Assembly: GCA_046154125.1 (NCBI GenBank)
Contig: JBJXEJ010000167.1
Coordinates: 1 to 64,000 of the forward strand
Direction of reading: 5' to 3'
DNA from: PBB1 sp046154125
GTDB lineage: Bacteria > Pseudomonadota > Gammaproteobacteria > Burkholderiales > Burkholderiaceae_C
DNA: 64,000 nt
The position numbers and the translations under genes are program-made. The notes beneath the pieces were generated by a model. It was not told the DNA's origin. It did not search any database and saw nothing but the letters and a program-made list of their open reading frames with translations. Below are positions 60,989 to 64,000 of this stretch, one piece after another (the stretch's first letter is position 1; each line of letters opens with the position of its first letter).

Positions 60989-63586
60989 TCAGGCGGTCGC
61001 CTTCTCCGCCGCGTCGGTGAACTCCTCGATCTTGTCGAAGTTCAGGTACTGGTAGACCTTGTCGCTCGCTGCGGTCAGCACGCCCATGTCCTTGAGGTAC
61101 TCCTCGCGGGTCGGGATGCGGCCGAGCTTCGAGCAGATGGCGGCCAGCTCGGCGGAACCGAGGTAGACATTGCTGTTCTTGCCGAGGCGGTTCGGGAAGT
61201 TGCGGGTGCTGGTGCTGAACACCGTCGCGCCTTCCTTGACCTGCGCCTGGTTGCCCATGCACAGGCTGCAGCCCGGCATTTCCATGCGCGCACCGGCGCT
61301 GCCCAGCACGCCGTAATGGCCTTCGTCGCTGAGCTTCTTCGCGTCCATCTTGGTCGGCGGGGCGACCCACAGCTTGACCGGGATGTCGCGCTTGTTCTCG
61401 AGCAGCTTGCTGGCCGCGCGGAAGTGCCCGATGTTGGTCATGCAGCTGCCGATGAACACCTCGTCGATCTTCGCACCGGCCACTTCGGACAGCGTCTTCA
61501 CGTCGTCCGGGTCGTTCGGGCAGGCGACGATCGGCTCGTGGATGTCGGCCAGGTCGATCTCTATCACAGCGGCGTAGTCGGCATCGGCGTCGCCCTTCAG
61601 CAACTGCGGGTCGGCCAGCCAGGCTTCCTGTGCGGCGATGCGGCGAGCCAGCGTGCGCGCGTCGGCGTAGCCCTCGGAGATCATCCACTTCATCAGCGTG
61701 ATGTTGCTGTTGATGTACTCGGCGATCGGCTCCTTGTTCAGGTGCACGGTGCAGCCCGCGGCGCTGCGCTCGGCCGAGGCGTCGCTCAGCTCGAAGGCCT
61801 GCTCCACCTTCAGGTCGGGCAGCCCTTCGATCTCGAGGATGCGGCCGCTGAAGATGTTCTTCTTGCCCTTCTTCTCGACGGTCAGCAGACCCGCCTTGAT
61901 CGCGTACAGCGGGATCGCATTGACCAGATCGCGCAGTGTCACGCCGGATTGCATCTTGCCCTTGAAGCGCACCAGCACGCTTTCGGGCATGTCCAGCGGC
62001 ATCACGCCGGTGGCGGCCGCGAAGGCCACCAGGCCCGAGCCGGCCGGGAAGCTGATGCCGATCGGGAAACGGGTGTGGCTGTCGCCACCGGTGCCGACGG
62101 TGTCGGGAAGCAGCAGGCGGTTCAGCCAGCTGTGGATCACGCCGTCACCCGGGCGCAGCGCGATGCCGCCGCGGTGGCTGATGAAGTCGGGCAGCTCGTG
62201 GTGCATCTTCACGTCGACCGGCTTCGGATAGGCCGCGGTGTGGAAGAACGACTGCATCACCAGGTCGGCGCTGAAGCCCAGGCAGGCCAGGTCCTTCAGC
62301 TCGTCGCGGGTCATCGGGCCGGTGGTGTCCTGCGATCCAACCGAGGTCATGCGGGGCTCGCAATAGGTGCCGGGCCGCACGCCGACCTGCTGGCCATTGA
62401 CGACCGGCAGACCGCAGGCCTTGCCGACCATCTTCTGGCCCAGGCTGAAACCCTTCTTCGTGTCGGCCGGGTTCAGCGGCAGGCGGAACAGCGTGCTCAC
62501 CGGCAGCCCCAGTGCTTCGCGCGCCTTCGCGGTCAGGCCGCGGCCGATGATCAGCGGGATGCGGCCACCGGCGCGCACTTCGTCGAACAGCACGTCGCTC
62601 TTGACCTTGAACTCGGCGATCACCTTGCCGTCCTTCAGCGCCTTGCCTTCGTAAGGACGCAGTTCGACCACGTCGCCCATGTTCATCTGGTTCACGTCGA
62701 GCTCGATCGGCAGCGCGCCGGCGTCTTCCATCGTGTTGTAGAAGATCGGAGCGATCTTCGCGCCGAGACACACGCCACCGAAGCGCTTGTTCGGCACGAA
62801 CGGGATGTCCTCGCCGGTGAACCACAGCACCGAGTTGGTGGCCGACTTGCGGCTCGAGCCAGTGCCGACCACGTCACCGACGTAGGCCACGAGGTTGCCC
62901 TTGGCACGCAGGTCTTCGATGAACTTGATCGGTCCGCGCTTGCCGTCGTCTTCCGGCGTGATGCCGGGGCGCGCGTTCTTCAGCATCGCCAGCGCGTGCA
63001 GCGGGATATCAGGGCGGCTCCACGCATCGGGTGCGGGTGACAGGTCGTCGGTGTTGGTCTCGCCGGTGACCTTGAAGATCGCCACGGTGATCGACTTCGG
63101 CACTTCGGGGCGCGACGTGAACCACTCGGCGTCGGCCCAGCTCTGCAGCACCGACTTGGCGTGGGCATTGCCCTTGTCGGCCTTGTCCTTGACGTCGTGG
63201 AACTGGTCGAACATCAGCAGCGTGTTCTTCAACCCGGCTGCGGCGACGGCGCCGACGGCGGGACTGTCGAGCAGCTCGATCAGCGGGCTGATGTTGTAGC
63301 CGCCGAGCATCGTGCCGAGCAGCTGGGTCGCGGTCTCGGGGCTGATCAGCGAGCACTTTTCGGTTCCGTGGGCCACTGCTGCCAGATAGCTGGCTTTCAC
63401 TCGGGCCGCATCGTCCACACCAGCCGGCACGCGGTGGGTGATCAGTTCGACCAGCGTGGCCGCTTCGCCGGCAGGCGGCGCCTTCAGCAATTCGATCAAC
63501 TGGCTCGTCTGCTGCGCCGACAGCGGCAGCGGCGGAATCCCCAACGCGGCGCGTTCGGCGACATGGAGGCGATAGGCTTCAAGCAT
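60989..63586 (-). CDS. acnB: Aconitate hydratase B (bifunctional aconitase / 2-methylisocitrate dehydratase)
   Basis: An 865-residue full-length AcnB. The N-terminal helical repeat (RLHVAERAALGIPPLPLSAQQTSQLIELLK) and the swivel domain (GDVVELRPYEGKALKDG, DVLFDEVRAGGRIPLIIGRGLT) precede the catalytic part with Fe-S ligands in FIGSCMTNIGHFRAASKLL and PGCSLCMGNQAQVKEG. AcnB interconverts citrate and isocitrate in the cytoplasm. AAGGAG sits before the ATG. Monocistronic, followed by a strong terminator; supplies isocitrate for TCA or glyoxylate routes. Confidence 0.96.
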   Translation of the reverse strand: MLEAYRLHVAERAALGIPPLPLSAQQTSQLIELLKAPPAGEAATLVELITHRVPAGVDDAARVKASYLAAVAHGTEKCSLISPETATQLLGTMLGGYNISPLIELLDSPAVGAVAAAGLKNTLLMFDQFHDVKDKADKGNAHAKSVLQSWADAEWFTSRPEVPKSITVAIFKVTGETNTDDLSPAPDAWSRPDIPLHALAMLKNARPGITPEDDGKRGPIKFIEDLRAKGNLVAYVGDVVGTGSSRKSATNSVLWFTGEDIPFVPNKRFGGVCLGAKIAPIFYNTMEDAGALPIELDVNQMNMGDVVELRPYEGKALKDGKVIAEFKVKSDVLFDEVRAGGRIPLIIGRGLTAKAREALGLPVSTLFRLPLNPADTKKGFSLGQKMVGKACGLPVVNGQQVGVRPGTYCEPRMTSVGSQDTTGPMTRDELKDLACLGFSADLVMQSFFHTAAYPKPVDVKMHHELPDFISHRGGIALRPGDGVIHSWLNRLLLPDTVGTGGDSHTRFPIGISFPAGSGLVAFAAATGVMPLDMPESVLVRFKGKMQSGVTLRDLVNAIPLYAIKAGLLTVEKKGKKNIFSGRILEIEGLPDLKVEQAFELSDASAERSAAGCTVHLNKEPIAEYINSNITLMKWMISEGYADARTLARRIAAQEAWLADPQLLKGDADADYAAVIEIDLADIHEPIVACPNDPDDVKTLSEVAGAKIDEVFIGSCMTNIGHFRAASKLLENKRDIPVKLWVAPPTKMDAKKLSDEGHYGVLGSAGARMEMPGCSLCMGNQAQVKEGATVFSTSTRNFPNRLGKNSNVYLGSAELAAICSKLGRIPTREEYLKDMGVLTAASDKVYQYLNFDKIEEFTDAAEKATA

Positions 63587-63706
63587 GGTGTGGCTCCTTC
63601 ATAGATGACTGGAATTCGATCGTCGTGGTCGCATGGCCGAGTCGGCCGGTGACAACGTCGTGATGGATTTGATGGGGTGCGGTCGATTGAGTGGCCGGTC
63701 CGCGTC

Positions 63707-64000
63707 TCAAGGCATCGGCTTCGCGGACGCGCTGATGGAATTGCTCAGTGAGGACTGCTCGGCCTCCTGCGCGGCGCGTTGCATCGCCGCCAGGACTTCC
63801 GCCCGATGGCCGTCACCCACGCAGTCGTCGACCAGGCGGTTTCCTGCCTTCACGTTGAGCAGCATCGACTTGCTGGCGATCTGGACCATCAGCGTCTGAC
63901 CCTTCACGTCCTCGAGCCGGATTGCTCCGGTGGACGACAGCACCGGCTTCATCAGATAGCTCGACTTGGCGAATCGCAGGTCGACGTAGGCCGGGTGCTG
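63707..64000 (-). CDS. Hypothetical protein, 5' end outside the window
   Basis: The frame is open to the window edge, giving at least 97 residues of C-terminal sequence; an internal ATG at 63952 exists but sequence before it reads through as protein (HPAYVDLRFAKSSYLMKPVL). The visible part (LSSTGAIRLEDVKGQTLMVQIASKSMLLNVKAGNRLVDDCVGDGHRAEVLAAMQRAAQEAE) suggests beta strands then a helical tail. No family recognised; a distant tie to LolA-like lipoprotein carriers came to mind but is not supported by a clear motif. Confidence 0.6.
   Translation of the reverse strand, partial: QHPAYVDLRFAKSSYLMKPVLSSTGAIRLEDVKGQTLMVQIASKSMLLNVKAGNRLVDDCVGDGHRAEVLAAMQRAAQEAEQSSLSNSISASAKPMP

Overview
The window is 64 kb of high-GC, gene-dense chromosomal DNA with no prophage, insertion sequence or CRISPR array that I could see. 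The gene set fits a flagellated, PEP-CTERM-producing betaproteobacterium (Burkholderiales or Rhodocyclales type). Its serine-cycle and tetrahydrofolate C1 genes suggest a facultative methylotroph, broadly like Methyloversatilis or Methylibium. That placement is inference from gene content; no rRNA or marker phylogeny is available here.

Layout. 0-5.3 kb: 3' part of a PEP-CTERM protein gene, a small membrane protein, an FMN L-lactate dehydrogenase, an exported truncated hemoglobin coupled to a DUF3034 outer-membrane protein, and DNA polymerase IV. 5.3-5.85 kb: a non-coding element bounded by inverted repeats. 5.85-18.4 kb: a flagellar rod/hook locus, flgN-flgM-flgA leftward and flgBCDEFGHIJKL rightward. 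18.4-30.7 kb: a signalling block with an HDOD protein, a 1293-residue multi-PAS HisKA_2 kinase paired with a REC-ANTAR regulator, another histidine kinase, a stand-alone Hpt protein coupled to a REC-PAS-GGDEF-EAL protein behind an attenuator-like hairpin, and a second diguanylate cyclase. 30.7-32.7 kb: a membrane-tethered Mrr-like protein, a cupin and a dienelactone hydrolase. 32.8-38.3 kb: a tightly overlapping leftward operon of the arsenosugar/selenodomain type (ArsS radical SAM, TVP38-flavoprotein fusion, two glycosyltransferase-like proteins, an Nterm_to_SelD-like flavoprotein). 38.3-44 kb: a small lipoprotein, a hydratase-like protein, CreA, a PEP-CTERM protein, a DTW-domain tRNA enzyme and a large secreted PKD protein. 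44-47.2 kb: an operator-rich non-coding stretch, a 34-codon leader ORF and a hybrid sensor kinase. 47.2-54.6 kb: an MFS transporter, tRNA-Ser(GGA), nfeD-qmcA-DUF2237, a large PLP-dependent basic amino acid decarboxylase, a VOC protein and a metallophosphoesterase-like protein behind a Pho box. 54.7-60.1 kb: serine-cycle and C1 genes, mcl-fhs leftward and hprA-mtdA-fchA rightward from a shared 108-bp gap. 60.1-64 kb: fabI, acnB with a strong terminator, and the 3' end of an unknown gene.

How they work together. FtfL/Fhs, FchA and MtdA interconvert formyl-, methenyl- and methylene-tetrahydrofolate, feeding C1 units into the serine cycle, where HprA reduces hydroxypyruvate and Mcl cleaves malyl-CoA to glyoxylate and acetyl-CoA. 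AcnB belongs to the TCA/glyoxylate side. The signalling block next to the flagellar operon is rich in c-di-GMP enzymes and phosphorelay parts, so it plausibly controls motility against surface life. The most interesting points are the attenuator-like leader before the Hpt/GGDEF-EAL operon, the arsenosugar/selenodomain operon with two flavoproteins, the Pho-box phosphoesterase, and the palindrome cluster plus leader peptide upstream of the hybrid kinase.
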